From Melioribacteraceae bacterium (lineage in GTDB: Bacteria; Bacteroidota; Ignavibacteria; Ignavibacteriales; Melioribacteraceae): DNA of 64,000 bases. A program made the position numbers and the translations under genes. Below, one piece after another: positions 1-8,571 of the stretch (position 1 is the first letter of the stretch; each line of letters begins with the position of its first letter). The stretch covers positions 1 to 64,000 of the forward strand of contig JALVFE010000035.1 of the NCBI GenBank assembly GCA_027030245.1. Reading direction: 5' to 3'. The notes below the pieces were generated by a model. The model ran no database searches, was not told the origin of the DNA, and saw nothing but the letters and a program-made list of their open reading frames with translations.

Positions 1-10
1 AAAACTAAAG

Positions 11-35
11 AAAAAAAAAAAAAAAAAAAAAAAAA
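11..35. repeat. 25-base poly-A tract
   Basis: An uninterrupted run of 25 A residues. Runs this long are uncommon in bacterial chromosomes. It may be a slippage-prone tract near the end of an upstream gene outside the window, or a consensus/assembly artefact. Nothing else in the sequence decides between these. Confidence 0.9.
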
Positions 36-121
36 TCAAGTTAAATTAGTTATCCTTTGTTAAAATTAATTAAAACGGCTCGGATTCAATATAGTATTGT
101 AAGGATTTTTTTAAAAGGCAT

Positions 122-203
122 AAATTTATTCTTAAATGAAGATAAAAAAAAGCTGGTAGTTTTAAGAATAAATTTTATTTAAGGAGGTAAATTTATGTTA
201 TAA
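122..203 (+). promoter_or_regulatory. Perfect 15-bp inverted repeat followed by Shine-Dalgarno and two-codon ORF
   Basis: Bases 122-136 and 161-175 are perfect reverse complements, separated by a 24-base spacer. Just downstream is a near-ideal Shine-Dalgarno (AAGGAGGT, 181-188), 6 bases before ATG TTA TAA (195-203), which would encode only Met-Leu. No longer frame continues from this ATG. The block lies about 185 bases before the transporter gene. It may be a leader/regulatory element or the wreck of a lost gene. The sequence elements are plain, but the function is unknown. The rest of 1-386 is AT-rich with nothing else recognisable. Confidence 0.4.
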
Positions 204-386
204 AACGTCAATACATTCTATTTTATTAAAACATCTGACCGGTTTATTAGTTTTTTCCACCGTTATATTTTTATTTTACAAAGTAATTTTACTTTACAAT
301 AAATTTAAAAGCTGCTTTCAATATCTTTTATCTTTTGTAAAGTTTTTATTAACTTCACATGTTTTAAAAAATCTGTGAAGGCAATA

Positions 387-1724
387 ATGGAAACAAAACA
401 ACATCAGGAAAGCTGGCGATTTCCGAAAGAATTCTGGTTAGCCAATTTAATGGAATTATGCGAAAGAGCTGCTTACTATGGTTTTTTTATAGTTCTTACT
501 TTATACCTTACAGATATTGTCGGTTTCGATGATAAAGCAACCGGTGTTGTTGCCGGAGTATTTTTTGCGCTTTTGTACTTCTTCCCACCGTTTGTTGGAG
601 CTATCTCCGATAAGATCGGTTTCAAGAAAGGGTTAATTCTTGCGTTTAGCCTTTTAACCATAGGATATTTCTTTCTTGGTGTTTTTCATTCAAAAGTTTT
701 GGTTATAGTTTTTTTATTTGTAGTTCTTATCGGTGGTTCATTCATTAAACCATTGATTACCGGAACAGTGGCAAAAACAACATCCGAAGTAAATAAAGCC
801 CGTGGTTTTTCCCTTTTTTATTGGGTTGTTAATATCGGAGCGTTCGGCGGGAAAACCGTTGTGCCTTCTATTCGTCAAGGTATAGGCTTAGAATATGTTA
901 ATTTTTTCTCATCCGGAATGGCGTTCCTTGCTTTAATATTGGCAATATTTTTATTTAAACCTATCGATTCGGAAAATAACGGAAAAAAAATAAGTGATGT
1001 TATGGACGCTTTAATACGGATATTTAAAACTCCCAGATTAATTATACTCACATTAATTGTAGCCGGCTTTTGGATAATACAACATCAACTTTACGCTACA
1101 ATGCCGAAGTATGTAATACGCTTATTGGGAGAAAGCGCCAAACCGGAATGGCTTGCAAATGTTAATCCTTTGGTGGTTGTAATTTTTGTGGTGATTGTAA
1201 CCCAACTCACTAAAAAATATAAAGCCGTTACGGTAATGTTCGTGGGGATGTTCATTATGCCGCTATCCGCTTTGGCTATGGCGTTCAGTCAATCTTTGGA
1301 AGCCATAACCGGCGACAGTATTTCGATACTTGGTATGTTCTCACTGCATCCGTTAACCGTAATGATGATAATCGGTATTGCCATTCAAGGATTAGCGGAA
1401 TGTTTTATATCGCCAAGATTTTTAGAATATTTCTCCCTCCAAGCCCCCAAAGGAGAAGAAGGCGTTTATATGGGCTTTAGCCATTTGCACTCTTTCTTCT
1501 CCGCACTTCTGGGATTTATTATGTCCGGATTTTTATTGGATAAATATTGCCCCGATCCAAAAACATTACCGGCAGGACTTACAGAAGCACAGCGCGCCGC
1601 ATATTATGCCGATGCCCATCTTATTTGGTATTATTTCGTGGCTATTGCAATTGCGGCAGCGCTAGCACTCTACATTTTCAAGATTGTAACGGAGAGAATT
1701 GATAGAAAAAAACAAGTTATTTAA
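387..1724 (+). CDS. POT/MFS-type major facilitator transporter
   Basis: A 445-residue inner-membrane protein with about 12 hydrophobic segments. Near the N-terminus it has ELCERAAYYG, which fits the ExxERxxYYG signature of proton-coupled oligopeptide (POT/PTR) transporters in the major facilitator superfamily. The loop SDKIGFKKG after the second helix is the usual MFS motif A region. The frame is open from a GTG at 375, but the ATG at 387 is preferred because GAAG lies a few bases upstream and the residues before it add no membrane signal. The likely role is proton-driven uptake of peptides or another small solute; the substrate cannot be read from sequence. It stands alone, with 184 AT-rich bases separating it from the acetyl-CoA synthetase gene. 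Confidence 0.8.
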   Translation: METKQHQESWRFPKEFWLANLMELCERAAYYGFFIVLTLYLTDIVGFDDKATGVVAGVFFALLYFFPPFVGAISDKIGFKKGLILAFSLLTIGYFFLGVFHSKVLVIVFLFVVLIGGSFIKPLITGTVAKTTSEVNKARGFSLFYWVVNIGAFGGKTVVPSIRQGIGLEYVNFFSSGMAFLALILAIFLFKPIDSENNGKKISDVMDALIRIFKTPRLIILTLIVAGFWIIQHQLYATMPKYVIRLLGESAKPEWLANVNPLVVVIFVVIVTQLTKKYKAVTVMFVGMFIMPLSALAMAFSQSLEAITGDSISILGMFSLHPLTVMMIIGIAIQGLAECFISPRFLEYFSLQAPKGEEGVYMGFSHLHSFFSALLGFIMSGFLLDKYCPDPKTLPAGLTEAQRAAYYADAHLIWYYFVAIAIAAALALYIFKIVTERIDRKKQVI

Positions 1725-1908
1725 TACTTGAAGATATTGAATATTTTTACTTATAAGTCAAAATTTGATTTTATATTTTTATTTTTCAAATTATTACTTT
1801 ATATATTTAAATTGCAAAATTCTTTCAGACATTGTAAATTACATTAAAAATCTTTCTATAACTCATCACGAATTAATTTTTCAATTCTACATGAAAAGGA
1901 GTTAATCA

Positions 1909-3942
1909 ATGGCTGACGAAACAAAAACCACCGGAACAGTTTCCGAAGCACAAATAGCTGTGCATTGGAAAGAAGAAGAATACTTTTCTCCACCCACAAA
2001 ATTCATTGCCCAAGCAAATATGACGGACGAAACAATTTTAGAACGGTTCGGCGAAGATAATTTCCCGAATTGTTTTAAAGAATATGCCGATATGCTTGAT
2101 TGGTACGAATACTGGCATACACTACTCGACGATAGTAATCCGCCGTTTTTTAAATGGTTCGTCGGAGGGAAAATAAATGCAAGTTATAATTGCATCGATC
2201 GGCATTTACCGAAATACAAAAACAAAGCTGCATTACATTTTGTGCCCGAACCGGAAGATGAAAAAATAGAACACATTACCTTTCAAGAACTTTACGTAAG
2301 AGTTAACGAAATGGCTGCACTTTTGCAGAGTTACGGATTGAAAGCCGGGGATACAGTAACCCTGCACATGCCAATGATTCCCGAACTACCAATTACAATG
2401 CTAGCTTGTGCCAGACTCGGAGTTATTCATTCGCAAGTTTTTTCCGGATTTTCGGGTAAAGCGTGTGCCGATAGAATTGTTGATGCAAAAAGTAAAATTT
2501 TAATAACAGCAGATGCATATTATCGCGGCGGGAAATTATTAAATCATAAAGAAAAAGCAGATATCGCCGTTGAAGAAGCCGCCAAAGATGGTCAAACTGT
2601 TGAGCATGTATTAATTTGGCAAAGGTATCCGGGTAAATACTCTTCCGAAACCCCTTTGGTTGAAGGCAGAGACGTAATAGTAAATAAAGAATTGAAAAAG
2701 TTTAAACATAAAAGAGTAGACCCCGTAAAACTTAATGCGGAAGACACATTGTTCTTAATGTACACTTCCGGAACAACCGGCAAACCGAAAGGGGCCCAAC
2801 ATTCGATAGGCGGATACATGGCATACGTTACAGGAACATCGAAATATATCCAGGATATTCATCCGGAAGATGTTTATTGGTGTATGGCAGACATCGGTTG
2901 GATCACGGGACATTCTTATATAGTATACGGTCCGCTTGCTTTGGCAGCTTCCTCGGTTATTTTCGAAGGTGTTCCCACTCATCCGGATGCCGGAAGACCT
3001 TGGAGAATTGCGGAAGAATTGGATGTGAATATTTTCCATACTTCACCGACAGCTATCCGCGCGTTGAGAAGAGTCGGACCCGATGAACCCGCAAAATACA
3101 ATTATCATTTTAAACATATGACAACAGTCGGTGAACCGATTGAACCGAATGTTTGGCGTTGGTATTATGATGTTGTGGGCAAGAAAGAAGCAGTTATAGT
3201 AGACACTTGGTGGCAAACCGAAACAGGCGGATTTTTGTGTTCCACAATTCCTGCCATCCACAAAATGAAACCCGGAAGTGCCGGACCGGGAATGCCCGGA
3301 ATTTATCCGGCAATTTTGGATGACGAAGGAAATCCGTTGCTCGCCGGAAGCGGAAAAGCGGGAAATATTGTTATCCGCAATCCATGGCCCGGTAGAATGT
3401 TAACAATTTGGGGAGACGATGAGAGATTTGTCCGTCAATATTACGCTAGATACAACAAAGATCCCGAAAGCAAAGATTGGCACGATTGGCCTTACTTCGC
3501 AGGCGACGGCGCGGTTGAAGCGCCTGACGGTTACTTCAGAATCTTGGGCAGAATCGATGATGTAATAAACGTTGCCGGGCACAGACTGGGAACCAAAGAA
3601 TTGGAATCCGCAGCACTAATGGTTGACGAAGTTGGGGAAGCTGCTGTTGTACCCGTTGCCGATCCGATTAAAGGTAAAATTCCCCACGTCTTCGTTTCGC
3701 TTAAACCCGGTATTGAGCCAAGCAAGGAAATAGAACAAAAGGTAACCGATACTTTAGCTAAAGAAATCGGACCCATTGCCAAACCGGGTAAAGTCTGGAT
3801 TGTTCCCGACATGCCAAAAACCAGATCGGGTAAAATTATGAGGCGCGTTCTGGCTGCTGTAGCTAATAAGCAAGACGTGGGAGATGTTACTACTCTTGCT
3901 AATCCTCAAGTAGTTGACGAAATAAAGAAATTAGCCGAATAA
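1909..3942 (+). CDS. acs: Acetyl-CoA synthetase (AMP-forming acetate-CoA ligase)
   Basis: A 677-residue cytoplasmic enzyme that activates acetate with ATP to acetyl-AMP and then acetyl-CoA. The N-terminal ACAS region is followed by the AMP-binding P-loop YTSGTTGKPKGAQHS (about residues 286-300), the acetate/adenylate motif WWQTETGG (about 434-441), and the C-terminal KTRSGKIMRR segment (about 637-646). The lysine in that last motif is the one whose acetylation controls the enzyme in well-studied homologues. Length matches the family (about 650). The start is fixed by an AAGGAG Shine-Dalgarno about 7 bases upstream of ATG. It is monocistronic, with a strong terminator directly after the stop. 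A propionyl-CoA synthetase is less likely given the close match to Acs motifs. Confidence 0.95.
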   Translation: MADETKTTGTVSEAQIAVHWKEEEYFSPPTKFIAQANMTDETILERFGEDNFPNCFKEYADMLDWYEYWHTLLDDSNPPFFKWFVGGKINASYNCIDRHLPKYKNKAALHFVPEPEDEKIEHITFQELYVRVNEMAALLQSYGLKAGDTVTLHMPMIPELPITMLACARLGVIHSQVFSGFSGKACADRIVDAKSKILITADAYYRGGKLLNHKEKADIAVEEAAKDGQTVEHVLIWQRYPGKYSSETPLVEGRDVIVNKELKKFKHKRVDPVKLNAEDTLFLMYTSGTTGKPKGAQHSIGGYMAYVTGTSKYIQDIHPEDVYWCMADIGWITGHSYIVYGPLALAASSVIFEGVPTHPDAGRPWRIAEELDVNIFHTSPTAIRALRRVGPDEPAKYNYHFKHMTTVGEPIEPNVWRWYYDVVGKKEAVIVDTWWQTETGGFLCSTIPAIHKMKPGSAGPGMPGIYPAILDDEGNPLLAGSGKAGNIVIRNPWPGRMLTIWGDDERFVRQYYARYNKDPESKDWHDWPYFAGDGAVEAPDGYFRILGRIDDVINVAGHRLGTKELESAALMVDEVGEAAVVPVADPIKGKIPHVFVSLKPGIEPSKEIEQKVTDTLAKEIGPIAKPGKVWIVPDMPKTRSGKIMRRVLAAVANKQDVGDVTTLANPQVVDEIKKLAE

Positions 3943-3951
3943 TTACTTCCG

Positions 3952-3980
3952 AAGCTCCCTCTTTTGAGGGAGCTTTTTCT
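3952..3980 (+). terminator. Rho-independent terminator after acs
   Basis: A 10-bp perfect stem (3952-3961 with 3966-3975), a TTTT loop and a T-rich tail (TTTTCTTT). It begins 10 bases after the acs stop codon. The stretch from here to 4160 shows nothing further. Confidence 0.9.
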
Positions 3981-4160
3981 TTCCATACGGATTTTAATAT
4001 TATTAATTTTACTTAGGTCAACAGTAGATTAATTATTCGCATCTTTCACATTATCCGGAATTGTATTTCCGTACGTTGTTGATTAAATACGGTTTTGCTA
4101 ATTTTAATCTACGGAAGAGGTGACTTAATATTCTCATAAACTACACGGAAAATTTATAGC

Positions 4161-4886
4161 ATGACACAAAAATTTGATTACATAAATCACTATAAAATCG
4201 ATGCGGAAGAATTTGATTATTTTGAAGAAAGAACGGGAGCTACGGATCACGATGAAAGAAGAGTACACGAGTATATAATTTCGAAAATACCTAAAAATGT
4301 TTCTTCAATTTTAGACGTTGGTTCCGGTTCTGCTTGGGTTGCCGAATATTTTAGTAACAAGGATGTTAAAGTGACATCGTTGGATATAAGTTTAATTAAC
4401 GTAAAAAAAGCAAAAGAGAAAATTCCAGCTAATCTTCATACACAGATAGTAGCGGATTCATTTAGATTACCATTGAAGAATAACTCGTTTGATACTGTAA
4501 TTGCCTCTGAAATAATCGAGCACGTTATTGACCCCGAAGCATTTGTAAATGAATTATTCCGTGTGGTGAATCCCGGCGGCAAGCTGATAATTACTACGCC
4601 ATACAAGGAAAAATTAAGATATTACTTATGTATTCATTGTAATAAAAAAACTCCGGTGCATGCTCACATTCATTCTTTTGATGAAAACAAACTTATCGAA
4701 CTATGTAAAGATGCAAATTTAAGTAACGTAAAGTGGAACACATTCGGGAATAAAATTCTAATCTTTTTACGCACTTACGTTATATTAAAATATTTACCCT
4801 TTCCTTTGTGGAAACTTGTTGATGCAATATTTAATAAAATCAAATATGTTCCGGCACATATAATTGTTGAATACAGCAAATCATAG
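4161..4886 (+). CDS. Class I SAM-dependent methyltransferase
   Basis: A 241-residue protein with the Rossmann-like methyltransferase core. Motif I, ILDVGSGSAWVAEYF, is near residue 50; the acidic SLDIS at the end of strand 2 binds the SAM ribose; DTVIASEIIEHVIDPE is near 110; and the post-motif NPGGKLIITTP is near 135. After the core, a CxxC and histidines (CIHCNKKTPVHAHIHSFD) resemble the Methyltransf_11/UbiE-like group acting on small molecules or lipids, and may bind a metal. The substrate is unknown. It stands alone between acs and the minus-strand tRNA-Ser unit, so context gives no pathway. Confidence 0.75.
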   Translation: MTQKFDYINHYKIDAEEFDYFEERTGATDHDERRVHEYIISKIPKNVSSILDVGSGSAWVAEYFSNKDVKVTSLDISLINVKKAKEKIPANLHTQIVADSFRLPLKNNSFDTVIASEIIEHVIDPEAFVNELFRVVNPGGKLIITTPYKEKLRYYLCIHCNKKTPVHAHIHSFDENKLIELCKDANLSNVKWNTFGNKILIFLRTYVILKYLPFPLWKLVDAIFNKIKYVPAHIIVEYSKS

Positions 4887-4954
4887 AATAAGGCTTTAAT
4901 GTTTTATTAGTTTTCCTAATCTACTAAAAAACTTATTTGAAGTAATTATCATTT

Positions 4955-5027
4955 CATCTGGCGGAGGGGGAGGGATTCTCCCAAAGGGATGCCTGCGGCA
5001 GAACCCCCGGAGGCTGTAACACCTCAA
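4955..5027 (-). repeat. Partial copy of tRNA-Ser 3' half, interrupted by a 22-bp palindromic insert
   Basis: Bases 4955-4978 and 5001-5027 match 5264-5287 and 5288-5314 of the intact tRNA-Ser unit at all 51 positions. Between them lie 22 extra bases (4979-5000) made of two adjacent hairpins, TCCC-AAA-GGGA and TGCC-TGC-GGCA. The insertion point falls in the T loop. The copy runs from just 3' of the anticodon stem, through the CCA, to the ATG that in the intact unit starts the GIY-YIG gene. It cannot fold as a tRNA. With the intact tRNA it forms direct repeats around the nuclease gene. Confidence 0.9.
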
Positions 5028-5266
5028 ATTATTCCTCTCAATTTTAACCATCTATACCCTTCTATCGACTTGAAAAACATTTCCCTTTTGTATGCCTCAC
5101 TCCTTGTCTCGAATTTTTCGTAGTAATGAAGCTTCCACGGCCTCGATGATTTTGTAGAACGTACTTTGCCGGAGTTGTGATATTTCAACCGCCTCTCTAA
5201 ATCCTCCGTGTGACCGTAATAATATTTCCCGGTCTTCAAGCTTTTTAGTATGTACGCATAATACAT
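5024..5266 (-). CDS. Small GIY-YIG endonuclease
   Basis: An 80-residue single-domain GIY-YIG nuclease of the UvrC/homing-endonuclease superfamily. YAYIL and YYYGHT give the two strands of the GIY-YIG motif, RRLKYHNSG carries the conserved arginine, and YEKFETRSEAYKRE supplies the catalytic-glutamate region. Related stand-alone proteins are common in Bacteroidota and often mislabelled as excinuclease subunit C. The ATG is separated by a single G from the encoded CCA of tRNA-Ser, with no Shine-Dalgarno. The frame could be extended into the tRNA (giving RGFESLPLRQ), but that is simply translated tRNA. The TGA stop lies in the first bases of the partial tRNA copy, so both ends abut tRNA-derived repeats. 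Inferred role: cutting DNA at a tRNA 3' end to spread the unit; untested. Confidence 0.8.
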   Translation of the reverse strand: MYYAYILKSLKTGKYYYGHTEDLERRLKYHNSGKVRSTKSSRPWKLHYYEKFETRSEAYKREMFFKSIEGYRWLKLRGII

Positions 5267-5267
5267 C

Positions 5268-5357
5268 TGGCGGAGGGGGAGGGATTCGAACCCCCGGAGG
5301 CTGTAACACCTCAACGGTTTTCAAGACCGCCGCATTCAACCACTCTGCCACCCCTCC
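5268..5357 (-). tRNA. tRNA-Ser (anticodon TGA)
   Basis: A complete class II tRNA read on the minus strand. It has a 7-bp acceptor stem (GGAGGGG with CCCCTCC), a D arm with GGCAGAGTGGTTGAATGC, an anticodon stem CGGT/ACCG around loop CTTGAAA giving anticodon TGA, a long serine-type variable arm, a T arm with GGTTCGAATCC, discriminator G, and a genomically encoded CCA at 5268-5270. At 90 bases with CCA it is normal for tRNA-Ser. Its 3' half is repeated at 4955-5027 beyond the GIY-YIG gene. Confidence 0.95.
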
Positions 5358-5571
5358 ACATGTTGTGGGGATTAAGGAAATGAAAATATTTTTGAGTTGT
5401 AAGAATAAAGAAAATTTAATTAATTCTCCACCTTATGAGGTATAGGTAAAATATATCTACCCCAAATAAATAAAAGATTATTTCACACAGATTACTTAAT
5501 TTTATTGTACAAACATAAGTGATTTGGAAGTTTCAATTAATTTATTTTTTCACACCTATAAAAGACTGAAA

Positions 5572-8565
5572 ATGAATTTTAAACTTACTTTACTCTCTTT
5601 CTTACTTTTATTGTTGACCGGTTGCGGTGCAATCAAAATAATCAAGGAAAAACCCACAATGCAAGAAATTGCAATAGAGTTCAGATCGGCATTCAAAAAC
5701 AACGAATTCAGTTTTGCCCACTACCCGGAAGTAAAAATTGATACCATCAAATTTAACCGGGCTTACCCTGAGCTCCATATTTATTTTGATGATGCTCTTT
5801 CTTATAATCCGTTGCGTGAACAATATGTAAATGAAATGTATAACGAAATAAATAATTTTTTGGATAGATATGATTTCCGGGGAAAAGTAAAAGTATATTC
5901 CCTTAAAATTCCGGTAGAAGAATTGATTCCAAATTATTACAGAAGCGATAAATCAAAATACGATACAAGCAGAATCTTTTTACCCCAAACAAATAAAAAA
6001 CCGATTGTAAAAAGACTCGACCAAGGTTTTAAACCCGTCAACGGTTTGCTAGGAAAAAACATTGCTTTATGGCACAGTCACGGTTGGTATTATAATCATA
6101 CACTTGACAGATGGATGTGGCAACGCGCTAGGCTATTTGAAACGGTTGAAGATTTGGGTCCGCTTGCTTTCACCATACCATATTTAATCCCTATACTTGA
6201 AAACGCCGGTGCGAATGTATTTGTTCCCCGCGAAAGGGATACCCAAACAAACGAAGTGATCGTTGATAATGACAAACCGATGGAATTCTACAATGAAACT
6301 TCGCTCAAAGGTAAATGGGAACTTGGTAAAACCGGCGGTTTCCTTTTTTCGCCGCCGCCATATCCCGGCGGATATAATCCGTTTTTGTACGGTACGCACA
6401 AAATTATCAAGTCCGAAAACTCTGCAACGGCATGGGCGGAATTTATTCCCGATATTCCCGAGACAGGTAATTATGCCGTTTACGTAACTTATGCCGCAAG
6501 TCCTAATAACGTTGAAGATGCACATTACACCGTTTATCATTCGGGAGGTTCTACTTCTTTTGAAGTCAATCAAACAATCGGAGGAAATACTTGGATTTAT
6601 TTGGGAACCTTCAAATTCAAAAAAGGTTACAATCCGGTTTCCGGGAAAGTGGTGTTGACAAATAAAAGTTCAACTCCGGGGAAAATAGTCTCGGCCGATG
6701 CAGTAAGGTTCGGTGGCGGAATGGGCGTAATAGAACGCGGCGGAAGAACAGGCGGGAGACCCAAATTTGCGGAAGGTGCACGTTACTATTTACAATATAC
6801 CGGAATGCCCGACACGCTTGTTTATAATTTGAATAACGATGAGAACGATTATAAAGACGATTACCAATCGCGCGGAGAATACGTAAACTACCTTGCCGGA
6901 GCTCCTTTCGGCCCAAACAAAAACCATAGCGTTAAAGGTTTGGGAATACCGATCGATTTATCTTTGGCATTTCACACCGATGCCGGAATTTCCCAATCCG
7001 ATACGGTAATCGGAACGTTATCAATTTACAGTTTGGAAGATATCGATTCAATAAGAACTTTTCCCAATGGCGTATCCCGTTTGGCAAACAGAGATTTAGC
7101 CGATATCCTTCAAACACAAATCGTTGAAGATATCAAAGCTAAATACGATAATGCGTGGCACAGAAGGCGTTTGTGGAATGCCATGTATAGCGAAGCAGCC
7201 CGACCCAATGTTCCAGCAGTTTTGCTCGAATTGTTGTCACATCAAAATTTTTGGGATGTTAAATTCATGCTCGATCCCACATTCCGTTTCGATGTTGCAC
7301 GCTCGATATATAAAGCTTTTCTTAAATTTTTATCCGTCGAATATGATTATGATTACGTTGTTCAACCTTTACCACCCGATCATTTCGCAGTTGAGTTTAC
7401 CAAAGGCAAAAGAGTTAAATTATCGTGGAAGCCTGTAAACGATCCGCTCGAGCCGGCCGCAGTTCCGGAAGGATACAAAGTTTATATCAGAAAGAACGAC
7501 AGCGGCTTCGATAACGGAACGCTTGTTTTTTCCAACACTTTCGAATATACACTACCAACATACGGAGACATTTACAGTTTTAAAGTAACTTCAATCAATT
7601 CAGGCGGCGAAAGTTTCCCAACGGAAATTCTTTCCGTTTGTAAAATGAAAAACAATACCGGACCCGTTTTAATCGTTAACGGATTCGATAGAATATCCGC
7701 ACCGGCTTTTGTGGAAACCGAAAAATTTACTGGCTTCTTAGATATTTTGGATGCCGGTGTTCCGGATAAATACGACTTAGGTTATACCGGAATGCAACAT
7801 GACTTTGATCCTTCGTCGCAATGGAAAACCGACGACATTCCAGGTCACGGAGCAAGTTATGCGAATTACGAAACCCAAATAATCTCGGGAAACACCTTCG
7901 ATTTTCCGTTTGTTCACGGCAAAGCAATAAAAGCTGCCGGTTATTCTTTCGTATCATGCAGCGACGAAGCCGTGGAAGATAATAATATTAATCTTAATAA
8001 GTATAAAATTGTCGATTTCATATTTGGTGAAGAAAAAGAAACACATTGGCAAAAGCCTTATGCCGATTCGCTTTGGGGCACAAGGTTTAAAGTGTTCCCG
8101 GAAAAGCTCAAACAAAAAATTAGCAACTATGTTCTGAACGGCGGAAATTTATTTATCTCCGGCGCATATTTGGGAACTGATATATTTCTAAATAAAAATT
8201 CAAAAGGTAGAGATATTCCGTTTGCTCTCGATACCTTACGCTATAAGCTTGATTCGGATCATGCCGTCCGGCAAGGGGTTGTTTACTCTATTGACGAAAA
8301 CATTCTGCCGGCGGGTTTTACATTCAAGTTTAATACTGAACTGAACGACTCGCTTTATGCCGTCGAAGCTCCCGATGCCATTGGTCCGGCTAACGGAAGC
8401 AAAACATTTTTAAGGTATAAAGAAAACAGATACAGCGCCGGTGTATATTTTAACGGTAATTCAAAAATTGTAATTACCGGTTTTCCGTTTGAAACCATAA
8501 AGAAAACTCCGGACAGAAATTTGTTTATGAAATCCGTTCTGAACTTTTTCTCACAAAATAATTAA
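5572..8565 (+). CDS. Lipoprotein N-acetylmuramoyl-L-alanine amidase with inserted golvesin/xanthan-lyase-like domain
   Basis: A 997-residue envelope lipoprotein. The signal peptide ends in LLLLTGC, predicting lipidation at the Cys, which fixes the ATG at 5572 rather than the TTG at 5524. An Amidase_3-type zinc domain appears split: ALWHSHGWYY (about 164), FVPRERD (about 220), AFHTDAG (about 466) and PAVLLELLSH (about 548) correspond to the zinc histidine, the TRxxD, the second histidine and the catalytic glutamate regions. Between them sits a beta-sandwich-like stretch (about 286-380) resembling golvesin/xanthan-lyase C-terminal domains. An FN3-like domain (about 610-690) and an uncharacterised C-terminal domain follow. 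It probably cleaves or binds peptidoglycan. It is 6 bases ahead of the D,D-peptidase gene, so likely one operon for wall turnover. Confidence 0.75.
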   Translation: MNFKLTLLSFLLLLLTGCGAIKIIKEKPTMQEIAIEFRSAFKNNEFSFAHYPEVKIDTIKFNRAYPELHIYFDDALSYNPLREQYVNEMYNEINNFLDRYDFRGKVKVYSLKIPVEELIPNYYRSDKSKYDTSRIFLPQTNKKPIVKRLDQGFKPVNGLLGKNIALWHSHGWYYNHTLDRWMWQRARLFETVEDLGPLAFTIPYLIPILENAGANVFVPRERDTQTNEVIVDNDKPMEFYNETSLKGKWELGKTGGFLFSPPPYPGGYNPFLYGTHKIIKSENSATAWAEFIPDIPETGNYAVYVTYAASPNNVEDAHYTVYHSGGSTSFEVNQTIGGNTWIYLGTFKFKKGYNPVSGKVVLTNKSSTPGKIVSADAVRFGGGMGVIERGGRTGGRPKFAEGARYYLQYTGMPDTLVYNLNNDENDYKDDYQSRGEYVNYLAGAPFGPNKNHSVKGLGIPIDLSLAFHTDAGISQSDTVIGTLSIYSLEDIDSIRTFPNGVSRLANRDLADILQTQIVEDIKAKYDNAWHRRRLWNAMYSEAARPNVPAVLLELLSHQNFWDVKFMLDPTFRFDVARSIYKAFLKFLSVEYDYDYVVQPLPPDHFAVEFTKGKRVKLSWKPVNDPLEPAAVPEGYKVYIRKNDSGFDNGTLVFSNTFEYTLPTYGDIYSFKVTSINSGGESFPTEILSVCKMKNNTGPVLIVNGFDRISAPAFVETEKFTGFLDILDAGVPDKYDLGYTGMQHDFDPSSQWKTDDIPGHGASYANYETQIISGNTFDFPFVHGKAIKAAGYSFVSCSDEAVEDNNINLNKYKIVDFIFGEEKETHWQKPYADSLWGTRFKVFPEKLKQKISNYVLNGGNLFISGAYLGTDIFLNKNSKGRDIPFALDTLRYKLDSDHAVRQGVVYSIDENILPAGFTFKFNTELNDSLYAVEAPDAIGPANGSKTFLRYKENRYSAGVYFNGNSKIVITGFPFETIKKTPDRNLFMKSVLNFFSQNN

Positions 8566-8571
8566 AGAAAT

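Noticed and set aside
5097-5351. Open frame across tRNA-Ser (encoding GVRIPPPPP-like residues)
   Set aside because: It is tRNA read as protein; the cloverleaf is complete on the same strand.
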